A stretch of DNA of 64,000 bases from Tenacibaculum finnmarkense genomovar ulcerans (GTDB lineage: Bacteria; Bacteroidota; Bacteroidia; Flavobacteriales; Flavobacteriaceae), in contig NZ_OENE01000048.1 in assembly GCF_900239495.1 (NCBI RefSeq), forward strand, positions 98,873 through 162,872, written 5' to 3'. Position numbers and translations under genes: made by a program. The first letter of the stretch is position 1. The number at the start of each line of letters is the position of its first letter. This document shows, in pieces, positions 41,501 to 50,341 of this stretch. The notes under the pieces are model-generated. The model was given only the letters and a program-made list of their open reading frames with translations. It did not search any database and had not been told where the DNA came from.

Positions 41501-44500
41501 ATGAAAGAGACTTCTAATAAATATTTAATATCTGCAATACTATTCGCTATTGCCTTTCATGGAAGTACTATTTTTTTCACTTTAGAAACTACTTATGATG
41601 CTTTAATTCACTTGTTTTTTGCCGATCATTACGCAAATAATTGGTTTGAACCTTGGAACTTTAAATGGTACACTGGTTTTACGGTAATGAGTTATCCGCC
41701 TTTAGTACATCAATCTATTGGGGCTTTATCTTTAATTGGTGGTTTAAAATTCGGGCTTTTTAGTGTCGCTATTATTGCAATTCTATTATTTATTACAGGA
41801 GTTTATCGTTTTTCAGTATTGATGACTTCTAATAAAACCGCGGCTGGTTATGCGGCTATTTTAGCTGTTTTTTCATCTTCTTTTGTAGAAACACTTCATC
41901 TTTTCGGGCAGTTACCAAGTATTATTGGTATTGCTGTTTTAATGCACGCTTTACCCGAGGTATATTCTTGGCTAAAAACAGGTAAATATCGCTATTTATT
42001 TACAGCACTTTCTTTAATTTCCGTTACAGTTACCTCGCATCATGTTACACCTATTTTTGGAATGATTTTTTTTATATTTCCTTTAATTGGAATGGTTATT
42101 TTAGATATTTCTCGTGAACAAGTAACTTCCTATAAAGAAGTTACTTTTAAACTATTTATAAAAAATTTCGGTAAACAATTTAAACGAAATATTAGTTTTG
42201 GTTTTTTTTCTTTGATTATAATTATTTCCTGCCTCTTACCTTATTGGATTAATTCTAAAAAAAACCCGATTACACAAGTTCCTATTCCCCACGGTTCTAG
42301 AGATAATTTTTTAGAAATCACCTCATCGGGGCTTGTTTTTTTTATAATTCCTTGGGGTGTTTTATTATTCCTTTTACCATATTTTTTTTACAGATTTTTT
42401 CAAAAAAGATATTTATTCTTCGGAATTTCTTTTACAATGTTATTGATTTTGGGCACAGGAGGAACAACGCCTATTCCTAAAATGATTTTAGGACACAATG
42501 CCTTTAATATTTTAACGTTAGATAGATTTACATTATGGGCATCGATTATGGCTTTACCACTATTTGGTGAATTTGCTTATCGCTTTATAGAAGGTGATTT
42601 AAAAGTATTAATTCAACGTAAATTTGGTGCAGTATATCATCGTTTAATAGGAGGATTATTAGCTTCTTTATTTTTATTGATGACTATTTTCACCATGAGT
42701 TTGGGCTATTTTAGACCCTCGCAACCACAAAAAATTAAAATGTTACCTATTGTTAACTTTCTTAATCAAGATCAACATGATTTATGGAGATATTTAACCT
42801 TAGGTTTTGGCGATCAAATGGCGGGGTTATCGGCACAAACAAAAGCAATGACTGTTGATGGAAATTACCACTCAGCAAGGCGTTTACCTGAACTAACAAC
42901 AAGACCGATAGAACGTTTAGAAAACTCAAAATTTAAGGGTGTTGCAGGAATTGGATCTTTACAACAATTTTTAACAACTCCAGAAAAATACAATTTAAAG
43001 TATATTTTTTCTAATGATAAGTTTTACGACCCGATACTCTATTTCTGTGGATGGCAACGCTTACCACAACTAGAAAACGGAATTATGGTTTGGGAAAAAC
43101 TAAATGTACCACCACTTTCTTCTATTTTACCAAAAGAAGATGTTGCTACTTGGCAAAAAATAATGTGGGGTATTATTCCTTTTTTAACCGCTATTATTGC
43201 CTTTATTTTAAATATTCAAGCTATTTTTATACGTAGTTTAAAAACTAAAGTAAGAATATTACCACCATATTTAAATAGTAAATTTAAAAATAAATACACT
43301 GTTTTTTCTAAAGGGCTTTTAAGAATAACACATATTTGGGCTATTATATTATGTGGAATTTTATTTTATAGTTCTTATTTATTTTATATAAAAAATGATT
43401 CACAAAGAACTCCTGAAAATGTCATAAAAGCCTATTATGATGCCATTAATTTTAAAGAATATGAAAAAAGTTATCAATTAATAGACCCTAAAAGTGGTAT
43501 CTCTATTGCACAATTTATGTTAGAAATTTCTGTTTCTGATGGTTTATTAGGTTCTTATGCCAAATTAGATGCTTTAAAAACTATAATCACTAAAAAAACA
43601 GCTAGTTTGGCTATTTTAAAAATACATACAAACTGGATTACTCCTCTTGAAAAAATTAGTAAAACCGATTTTAAAACATTAGTTAATCGAAAAGGAAAAT
43701 GGTTTATTTTACCCGAAAATATGGATTCTGATGTACCGCCTGATCAATTGTATTCGAATAATGTAACAGGATATTTTAATCAAGGTAGACGAAAAATAAC
43801 CACAGAACAAACACATCACGAAGATGTTTTAAAACAACCTGTTTTAGAAATTGTTTCTGCTAAATTGGTTAAATTTAAAAATCATTATGCACTTATCGGA
43901 GAAGTACAAAACATAGATAATGTGCCTGCCGATGTTGTTTTAAAAGGAACATTATATAATGATGAAAACAAAAAACTAGCTACTTATAATGCTAAATATC
44001 ATATAAAACACAAATTAATGCCTAAAGAAATTAGTTCATTTAGAATTAATTTTGAAGGAATAGCATGGTCTAAAACAAAAGATGCTATTCCTAAAACATT
44101 TAATCCTGATGAATTTACACCTGTTGAATTTGAAGAACAACCTACTAAATTCAATTTACAAGCAGCAGGAAATGTTTCTAATTCAGACCTCTATAAAAAT
44201 GTCGTTTTAAGCGATATTAATATCGATACTAAAAAAATACAAGGAACTTTGTTTAATAGTGGTTTACAAGAAATAACGATTCCTCAATTATTAATCACTT
44301 ATTATAATAAAGATAAAGTACTCGTTTGGGTAGACCATTTATTTTTAGAAAACGGAATAAGACAACAACGAAAACAATATTTTGAATACACTATTTTAAA
44401 AAATGACGAAGTTATTATTATTAATGATGATATGACCAATTGTTACGTTAACGGGCTACCAAATGAAGATATTTCAGATAAAATAATACCTAACAGAATA

Positions 44501-44596
44501 CAAAATCATGCAAATACTCAATTTCAAAAAATAAAGCATCCGCTGTATTCTTTTATCAAAATTGAAATGAATAATTACATCGGAAATCCTAAATAA
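41501..44596 (+). CDS. Large GT-C-like polytopic membrane protein with periplasmic NTF2-like and FxLYD-like domains
   Basis: The 1,031-residue protein begins with about ten membrane segments (residues 1-400). After the first comes an acidic loop (TTYDALIHLFFADHY) and PWNFKWYTGFTVMSYPPL. This resembles the 6-pyruvoyl-tetrahydropterin-synthase-related membrane family of GT-C type. Two more membrane segments lie at about 550-575 and 605-630. The exported C-terminal part holds an NTF2-like region (from TPENVIKAYYDAINFKEYEK). Two FxLYD-like beta domains follow (near LEIVSAKLVKFKNHYALIGE and NVVLSDINIDTKKIQGTLFN). GT-C enzymes use polyprenyl-phosphate sugars outside the membrane, which fits the divergent GT2 fusion. 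The next gene overlaps its stop by 1 bp. Catalytic activity is inferred, not shown. Confidence 0.65.
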   Translation: MKETSNKYLISAILFAIAFHGSTIFFTLETTYDALIHLFFADHYANNWFEPWNFKWYTGFTVMSYPPLVHQSIGALSLIGGLKFGLFSVAIIAILLFITGVYRFSVLMTSNKTAAGYAAILAVFSSSFVETLHLFGQLPSIIGIAVLMHALPEVYSWLKTGKYRYLFTALSLISVTVTSHHVTPIFGMIFFIFPLIGMVILDISREQVTSYKEVTFKLFIKNFGKQFKRNISFGFFSLIIIISCLLPYWINSKKNPITQVPIPHGSRDNFLEITSSGLVFFIIPWGVLLFLLPYFFYRFFQKRYLFFGISFTMLLILGTGGTTPIPKMILGHNAFNILTLDRFTLWASIMALPLFGEFAYRFIEGDLKVLIQRKFGAVYHRLIGGLLASLFLLMTIFTMSLGYFRPSQPQKIKMLPIVNFLNQDQHDLWRYLTLGFGDQMAGLSAQTKAMTVDGNYHSARRLPELTTRPIERLENSKFKGVAGIGSLQQFLTTPEKYNLKYIFSNDKFYDPILYFCGWQRLPQLENGIMVWEKLNVPPLSSILPKEDVATWQKIMWGIIPFLTAIIAFILNIQAIFIRSLKTKVRILPPYLNSKFKNKYTVFSKGLLRITHIWAIILCGILFYSSYLFYIKNDSQRTPENVIKAYYDAINFKEYEKSYQLIDPKSGISIAQFMLEISVSDGLLGSYAKLDALKTIITKKTASLAILKIHTNWITPLEKISKTDFKTLVNRKGKWFILPENMDSDVPPDQLYSNNVTGYFNQGRRKITTEQTHHEDVLKQPVLEIVSAKLVKFKNHYALIGEVQNIDNVPADVVLKGTLYNDENKKLATYNAKYHIKHKLMPKEISSFRINFEGIAWSKTKDAIPKTFNPDEFTPVEFEEQPTKFNLQAAGNVSNSDLYKNVVLSDINIDTKKIQGTLFNSGLQEITIPQLLITYYNKDKVLVWVDHLFLENGIRQQRKQYFEYTILKNDEVIIINDDMTNCYVNGLPNEDISDKIIPNRIQNHANTQFQKIKHPLYSFIKIEMNNYIGNPK

Positions 44597-45795
44597 TGAA
44601 TTTTATAAAGACCCTTTTTTTACTTTTTTTGTGCTTTGTAACACATGTTTCTACAGCTCAAAATACCATAAAATTATTAACGCAACAAAAAGAATTTATT
44701 GCGGGAGATACTATTCTTTTAAAATTTAATGCTAATAATGAAAAAAACTATCAAATTTATTGCAGCAATAGTTACGGAAGCACTTTGCTTAATTCTGAAA
44801 TTAATAATGATACTATAATTTTTAAAATACCTACTTACGTCAGTAATAAATCTGGAATTGTAAATTGGAAAATTGTAAATGATAAAAACAATATTTCAGG
44901 ACAATTTAAAATAATACCAAAACCTAAACCTGTTTCTTTAGAAACTTATTTAGGTCCGCCAAGTATTGAAGCAGGCAGCATAGATTACACTATGCTAGTT
45001 GTAATACCTACAGATGATTTAGACAATCCTTTAAAAAAAGGTACTTCGGTAAAAGTGAAATATCAATTTTTAAAATCAGAAAGAAAAACAAACGTTTTAA
45101 CGGATAATTTAATTGCATTTAAAAAAATATACTCCCCTTTAAAAAGCGGAAGAATGCTTGTATCATCAGCATCTTTAGGTTTAAATTCTAAAGAATACAG
45201 TCTAAATATAATGCCTGCTATAGGTACTGATTTTAAACTATTTTTTAAACGAAATCATAAATATGCAGACGGAAATCAAATAACAACCTTTTATACTTCT
45301 ATTATAAAAGATAAAAATAAGAATGTTATTAGTGATGGTAGTTTTGTTGATTTTTTTATCACTAATAAAAAAGGAAATATGCTAAAAACAGCTGGAACTA
45401 CTATAAATGGTATTGCTTATGCTAAAATGATTCATCCCGAATTTGAAGATACTTGGAAAGTAAAAGCTTATATAACTGGTATTTCGGAAAGTGATATTTT
45501 AAAAATAAGTTATCAAAAAATTATAAATAAATTTGATGTGAAATTTTCTGATAATAATAGAACAGTTAAAGTTGGACCTTTAAACAGTTTTATGAATCAG
45601 ATGATTCCTGACGGATTAAAAGTAAAATTAGCCATTTATAAAGATGAAAAATTATTAAACGATATTATAAAAAAATCTAATGATGGATTTGTTTATTTTA
45701 AACTAAATTCAAACATCTATAAAAATGGAAATTACACTATAAAAATTACTGCGGCATCAGTAACTGAGACTTTTGAAGCTAAAAAACTATGGTAA
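44596..45795 (+). CDS. Secreted Ig-like-domain protein of the glycan locus
   Basis: The 399-residue protein has a signal peptide ending at VSTAQ. The rest is beta-rich with invasin/Ig-like segments, for example TTFYTSIIKDKNKNVISDGS and FVDFFITNKKGNM, typical of bacterial Ig-like folds. No catalytic motif or sorting domain is recognisable. Its start shares one base with the stop of the GT-C gene, and its end overlaps the hydrolase gene by 7 bp, so the three are translationally coupled. It may be a periplasmic scaffold or polymer-binding subunit of the same complex. I do not recognise a named family. Confidence 0.6.
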   Translation: MNFIKTLFLLFLCFVTHVSTAQNTIKLLTQQKEFIAGDTILLKFNANNEKNYQIYCSNSYGSTLLNSEINNDTIIFKIPTYVSNKSGIVNWKIVNDKNNISGQFKIIPKPKPVSLETYLGPPSIEAGSIDYTMLVVIPTDDLDNPLKKGTSVKVKYQFLKSERKTNVLTDNLIAFKKIYSPLKSGRMLVSSASLGLNSKEYSLNIMPAIGTDFKLFFKRNHKYADGNQITTFYTSIIKDKNKNVISDGSFVDFFITNKKGNMLKTAGTTINGIAYAKMIHPEFEDTWKVKAYITGISESDILKISYQKIINKFDVKFSDNNRTVKVGPLNSFMNQMIPDGLKVKLAIYKDEKLLNDIIKKSNDGFVYFKLNSNIYKNGNYTIKITAASVTETFEAKKLW

Positions 45796-47330
45796 ACACC
45801 AAAAATATTTTAAAAATGGATAAGACTAATAAAAACATAATCAGAGGTATTTTAATTTCGTCCTATGTTCTTATTATGTCAATTGTTATCTTTTTAATAA
45901 GCTCATTATACACTCATTTTAACACAGGTGCAGATAGACGTAAAATGTTACATGTTGAAGTCAAAAAAGTAGATCAATATGTACCTAAAATAACTTGGAA
46001 AGAAGATGGTAACCAAGGCAGACAGATTGATGAACAAACCTTAAATAATATCGAAAATGATTATATCGATGCTTGGTATGTAAAGCATATAGCCAATAAA
46101 ACAAACCTAAAAAGTGGTATTAATGATTATTTTACAAAAAATGCACGCAAAAATTTATTCAATTTTATAGCACACAATAAAAAAGAAAAAATCACTATTG
46201 AAAGTACCACATTACAACATAATCCTAATCTTATATTTTTTAGTGAAGATGGGCAATCAATTGTTTTAGAAGATAAAAATGTTGTTGAATATAAAAAAAT
46301 ACTTAAAGATAAAAAACTAGTTTTAGAAACTACCGAAGTATCCGATTATAAAATGGTCTTATTATTAGAAGATGGTTTTTGGAGAATTAGACACTTAGTT
46401 AAAGAAAATTCATCAATTTTTGATAAAACCATTAAAACAACCCCTATCGATTCATTAAATATAAAAGGAATTAATTATTATCCACAAGATACACCTTGGG
46501 ATATGTTTGGTGATAATTTTGATATGGAAATTATAGAAAATGATTTTAAAATCATCAAAAAAGCAAACTTAAATACGATTAGAATTTTTCTTCAATATGA
46601 AGATTTTGGTAAAGCAAATGTAAAAATTAGTAAACTAAATAAATTAAAACAAGTTTTAGATACTGCTGAAAAAAGCAATTTAAAAGTTATTGTTACTTTA
46701 TTTGATTTTTATGGAAACTACGACGTTTTAGATTGGACTTTAAACCACAGACATGCAGAAATTATTGTATCAAAATTTAAAAACCATGAAGCAATACTTG
46801 CTTGGGATATTAAAAATGAACCGAATTTAGATTTTATATCAAGAGGAAAAGAAAATGTTATTGCTTGGTTAAATCATATGGCTATTTTAGTAAAATCTAT
46901 TGATAAAAAACACGCTATTACCATTGGTTGGTCAAACATTGAAAGTGCTCCTATTTTAAAAGATAAAGTAGATTTTGTTTCTTTTCATTATTATGAAGAC
47001 ATTCATAATTTTGAAAAAAACTATAAATCATTAAAAACTAAAATACCTAAAAAACCTATTATTTTAGGTGAATTTGGAGTTTCGTCTTATAATGGTATTT
47101 GGAAACCTTTTGGAAATTCCGTAAAAAAACAAGCTAATTATTATAAAATAATGCAACAACTACTTACAAAAAATAATATTCCTTTTATGTCGTGGACTTT
47201 ATATGATTTTCGCAAAGTACCAAAGGAAGTTGTTGGTAAACTTCCTTGGCGAATAAACCCTCAAAAAGAATTTGGTTTTATTGATAAAAAAGGACGTAAA
47301 AAACCTGCTTTTAACTATATTTCTAAATAA
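45789..47330 (+). CDS. Membrane-anchored glycoside hydrolase, GH5-like TIM barrel with N-terminal NTF2-like domain
   Basis: The 513-residue protein has a cytoplasmic tail and one signal anchor (about residues 19-41). An NTF2-like region follows (about 85-205). The TIM-barrel hydrolase runs from about 222 to 513, starting at IKGINYYP. Clan-A catalytic residues are visible: Glu344 in DIKNEPN (acid/base) and Glu428 in IILGEFGVSS (nucleophile). Membrane-tethered hydrolases next to exopolysaccharide genes usually trim or release the polymer, or edit stalled chains. A second ATG at residue 10 is possible. Its stop lies 1 bp from the stop of the converging GT4 gene, with no terminator between them. 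Confidence 0.75.
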   Translation: MVNTKNILKMDKTNKNIIRGILISSYVLIMSIVIFLISSLYTHFNTGADRRKMLHVEVKKVDQYVPKITWKEDGNQGRQIDEQTLNNIENDYIDAWYVKHIANKTNLKSGINDYFTKNARKNLFNFIAHNKKEKITIESTTLQHNPNLIFFSEDGQSIVLEDKNVVEYKKILKDKKLVLETTEVSDYKMVLLLEDGFWRIRHLVKENSSIFDKTIKTTPIDSLNIKGINYYPQDTPWDMFGDNFDMEIIENDFKIIKKANLNTIRIFLQYEDFGKANVKISKLNKLKQVLDTAEKSNLKVIVTLFDFYGNYDVLDWTLNHRHAEIIVSKFKNHEAILAWDIKNEPNLDFISRGKENVIAWLNHMAILVKSIDKKHAITIGWSNIESAPILKDKVDFVSFHYYEDIHNFEKNYKSLKTKIPKKPIILGEFGVSSYNGIWKPFGNSVKKQANYYKIMQQLLTKNNIPFMSWTLYDFRKVPKEVVGKLPWRINPQKEFGFIDKKGRKKPAFNYISK

Positions 47331-47331
47331 T

Positions 47332-48540
47332 TTATGATTCAACTAATACTTTTTTAGCTAATTTTTTAACCATTATAATCGCTTTAAACTGATTTAAATA
47401 CATTGCTGTAATTCTTTGCATCGGAAATGCGGTAGCTGCTTTGTAATTTGCTTCTCCTAAAGCGATTCTATGTGCTTTATTCATTACAATTAACTCGATA
47501 GCATTCGCTAAACTAGCTACACTTTCAGGTTCAAAAAACTCGCCTCTATATCCTTCATCTTCAATTAAAGTTGCTAAATCGCCTAAATTAGGCATTACAA
47601 CTGCTTTTCCATAACTACCCGCTTGATGTAAAACACCTGAACTACCTGTTGTAGATGTATAAGGAAACACTACAACAGCACTTTCATTAAATAAAGGAGC
47701 TACTGCTACTTCTTCCACATAACCTGTAAATGTTATTTGAGGTACATTTTTGTATTTTTCTTGTACAGATGCTAAATAACCTGGTACATTAGGGTTGTCT
47801 GTTCCTGCAATTACTATTTCTAAATTTAAACCTGTTGAAGCTCTAACTTTTTGAACAGCTTCAATCATTTTTTCAACTTTTTTATAAGTACCAAATTTAC
47901 CGAAAGTCATTATTTTCAAAGCTCCTTTTGGCAATATATGTGATGGTTTATTTGGAATTTCAAAGGTTCCATGAGGAATCATTTTTACATTATTCACTTT
48001 ATATTTATCCTGTAAAGTAGTTACATATTTATGCATAGTAACAGCTACAATATCAGCTTTTAAAATTAATTTAGTTAGAGTTTCTCCAATAAAATTATAT
48101 ACTTTTTGTACTATTTTATTGGAAGCAAAACCTGCGCTTTCTAAATCTGTTTGTTCTAAAATATTGTGTAATAATACAATGGTAGGTATTTTTTTTATCT
48201 TACAAACTAAAGGCAACATTAATCCTAAAGCGGCAGCAACTTTTTTATCACCAAACTTCATAAATTGTAAATTAAACAATATCGCATCTGGTTTTATAGC
48301 ATGTATAGCTTTTGTTACTTTTATAATATTTGTATAGCTATTAAATTCCCAACACTCTTTTACAGTAATTTTACAACCATCTTCAGTAAAATGAATGTCT
48401 TTTTGTGCTGGAGTTACATCAGTTAATAAAATTAATTCCGTTACTTTTTTATTTTGTCTAAAGCTTTTTACCAAATGATAAGCATATTCATTTAAAGTTA
48501 CTTTACTTGGCGGATATGCCGTTACAATAGCTAGTTTCAT
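47332..48540 (-). CDS. Glycosyltransferase family 4
   Basis: The 402-residue cytoplasmic GT-B enzyme starts with MKLAIVTAYPPSKVTLNEYA. It has a central ADIVAVTMHKY segment and a donor domain with KIMTFGKFGTYKKVEKMIEA and VIAGTDNPNVPGY. The usual EX7E motif of GT4 is replaced: the stretch reads TGSSGVLHQAGSYGKAVVMP, with Thr and Gln where glutamates are expected. It would transfer a sugar from a nucleotide donor during repeat-unit or polymer synthesis; the sugar cannot be read from sequence. It lies downstream of the flippase gene (121-bp gap with its own possible regulatory site), in a run reminiscent of the PelF/PelG pair. Confidence 0.82.
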   Translation of the reverse strand: MKLAIVTAYPPSKVTLNEYAYHLVKSFRQNKKVTELILLTDVTPAQKDIHFTEDGCKITVKECWEFNSYTNIIKVTKAIHAIKPDAILFNLQFMKFGDKKVAAALGLMLPLVCKIKKIPTIVLLHNILEQTDLESAGFASNKIVQKVYNFIGETLTKLILKADIVAVTMHKYVTTLQDKYKVNNVKMIPHGTFEIPNKPSHILPKGALKIMTFGKFGTYKKVEKMIEAVQKVRASTGLNLEIVIAGTDNPNVPGYLASVQEKYKNVPQITFTGYVEEVAVAPLFNESAVVVFPYTSTTGSSGVLHQAGSYGKAVVMPNLGDLATLIEDEGYRGEFFEPESVASLANAIELIVMNKAHRIALGEANYKAATAFPMQRITAMYLNQFKAIIMVKKLAKKVLVES

Positions 48541-48601
48541 AGTATTTTCTTTTTGATTATATTCAATTTCGGAATAAAAAAGAGTTTACAGGTATTACTA
48601 T

Positions 48602-48628
48602 AGTTGAAATGAAATCACATATCGTTAA
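48602..48628 (+). promoter_or_regulatory. Candidate LytTR-type half-site pair upstream of the GT4 gene
   Basis: AGTTGA (48602-48607) and CGTTAA (48623-48628) both fit the core of LytTR-regulator sites and are 21 bp apart, the classical spacing. They lie in the gap before the GT4 gene. The longer TAGTTGAAATG recurs at 55165-55175. This is a weak, pattern-based call. Confidence 0.3.
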
Positions 48629-48661
48629 AAGGTTTAAAAGTTTCGATATTATTTTTTAACG

Positions 48662-49900
48662 CTATTTTTTATCATTCAAAAAGAAAAAAGATAATTGCAT
48701 CAATAATAATAAAACCATTGCCAAAATTTGTACGTGTACAACCTGTTCTAGACTTTTATGAAATAGCATAATTAAACCTATTTGTAGCATTCCGAAAAGC
48801 CCTGAAATAACAACTGGAATGTATTTATCTAAAGATAAATAATAATATGCAAAAATATTCGAAATAGCAAAAATACCTGTCGCTACAGCATATTTCCATA
48901 ATAAAGGCGTTATTGCCATATATTCATCTCCAAATAAAATGGCTATAATTTGTTCAGGAAAAAAATAACACGCCATTATTATTGATGATGAAATTACAAA
49001 AATATACCCCACATATTTTAGTAAAATTGGCACGGTAGGTTTTCCTTCTTTTTTTAATTGAACAACCGTTGGTAATAATAACATTACAAACATCCATGCA
49101 ATAAAATAAACTACTCTACCTATTAAGGCAAGTGAAGCGTACAAACCTGCATCGTAAGGCTCGAAGTAATGTTTTACTAATAAAATATCACTATTATTTA
49201 TGATTATTTGAGTTAACTCGTAAAATGCTGTAATTATAAAAAAATTACGAACCATTTTAGATTCCGATTTTTCTAATGATACTATTTTAGAAAAAGAAAT
49301 ATTTTTAAATTCAAATGGAATTAATCCAAATACGAAAGAACATAAAATTCCGAAAGCAATTAATATCGAAGATTCAATATTAAAAAAATATAATAATGCA
49401 AAAGTAATTAATAAACGGCTTATCATTTCTAACTGATAAGTAACAGATAATTTTTTCAACTGTTTTTTACCTTGAAAAACACCTCTATTTACGCTCATTA
49501 AAAAATAAATTGGAACTCCAATTCCAAATACAATAAACATTGTTGCAGATGTCGTTTTAAAAAACACTTGTAATTCTGATGAAAATACAATGATTATTAT
49601 CCCTAAAACCACTCCTACAATAGCTGAATTCTTATATATTTTTGATATAAAATTTTTAAAAACAATATCTTCAAACAATACTGAAAATTTAGCGGTAACT
49701 AGCTGAAAAGTCATTGCTATAAATGAAAGCACCAATAAAAAAGTAATCATAATAGCCGCATCTGCAAACTTTGCAGGACCTAAAATTCTTCCTAAAGCTA
49801 AATTATATACATAATTTCCGCCATTTACAAGTAAAACACTTATCATAAACAATTGTTCTGATGATATTTTATGCTTTACTTGTTTTAAAACTTCAATCAT
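48662..49900 (-). CDS. Wzx/PelG-like polysaccharide flippase (MOP superfamily)
   Basis: The 412-residue protein is almost wholly hydrophobic, with about 12 predicted membrane segments. The first helix pair has the MOP/PST-type pattern NYVYNLALGRILGPAKFADAA. The family moves lipid-linked oligosaccharides or polymer across the inner membrane. It follows the STAS gene by 22 bp and precedes the GT4 gene. It would export the glycan made by this locus. Whether it works Wzx-like on lipid-linked units or PelG-like on polymer cannot be told. Confidence 0.82.
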   Translation of the reverse strand: MIEVLKQVKHKISSEQLFMISVLLVNGGNYVYNLALGRILGPAKFADAAIMITFLLVLSFIAMTFQLVTAKFSVLFEDIVFKNFISKIYKNSAIVGVVLGIIIIVFSSELQVFFKTTSATMFIVFGIGVPIYFLMSVNRGVFQGKKQLKKLSVTYQLEMISRLLITFALLYFFNIESSILIAFGILCSFVFGLIPFEFKNISFSKIVSLEKSESKMVRNFFIITAFYELTQIIINNSDILLVKHYFEPYDAGLYASLALIGRVVYFIAWMFVMLLLPTVVQLKKEGKPTVPILLKYVGYIFVISSSIIMACYFFPEQIIAILFGDEYMAITPLLWKYAVATGIFAISNIFAYYYLSLDKYIPVVISGLFGMLQIGLIMLFHKSLEQVVHVQILAMVLLLLMQLSFFFLNDKK

Positions 49901-49922
49901 TTTATTTATTTTTAAAAATTAA

Positions 49923-50201
49923 TTACACTGCATCCATCTGATTAAATTCATCATAAATCTCTTTAGCTCCATAGCCTATAACTGCAAATTTTTTATTCTT
50001 TTTAAAAGCAATCGAAATCAACGTACTTATTGCTCTTAAACCATCTCTAGTAATTTCATTTACTTTATCTATTTTTATTATCACCTTTTTATTTCTAGCG
50101 ATAAAATGCTCAAAATAAGCAATAAGGAATTTAGATGTTGTATTATTTAATTTTCCTTTTAGGTGAAACTTCCCATTTCTTCTTGTAATTTGTAAAGCCA
50201 T
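49923..50201 (-). CDS. Stand-alone STAS-domain protein lacking the usual phospho-serine
   Basis: The 92-residue protein fits a single STAS fold of the SpoIIAA/anti-sigma-antagonist type, with KVIIKIDKVNEITRDGLRAI matching the strand-loop-helix that carries the DSSGL motif. Here the loop reads TRDGL (residues 51-55), so the phospho-acceptor serine is absent. STAS proteins in polysaccharide loci can switch partner proteins. No kinase or phosphatase partner of the SpoIIAB/SpoIIE kind lies in the window. It is the first gene of the flippase-GT4 run. Confidence 0.75.
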   Translation of the reverse strand: MALQITRRNGKFHLKGKLNNTTSKFLIAYFEHFIARNKKVIIKIDKVNEITRDGLRAISTLISIAFKKNKKFAVIGYGAKEIYDEFNQMDAV

Positions 50202-50293
50202 AATTATTGTTTTTAATGATTAATACTTACACCAATATCTTATTAAAACCATTAAAAAATTAACTATTGTCGATGAAAAACTATTTTGTTTAG

Positions 50294-50323
50294 TTGAATG
50301 ATGAAATCGATTCCTTAACTTGC
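50294..50323 (+). promoter_or_regulatory. Candidate promoter of the TPR-barrel gene
   Basis: TTG (50294-50296), then a 19-bp spacer, then TAACTTGC (50316-50323) matches the Bacteroidota -33/-7 layout with one deviation in the -7 box. It ends 18 bp before the ATG. The -33 box is part of TTGAATGATG, the inverse of the 10-mer in the other divergent promoter region of the locus. Confidence 0.5.
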
Positions 50324-50341
50324 AAATAAGAAAAAAGCTAT

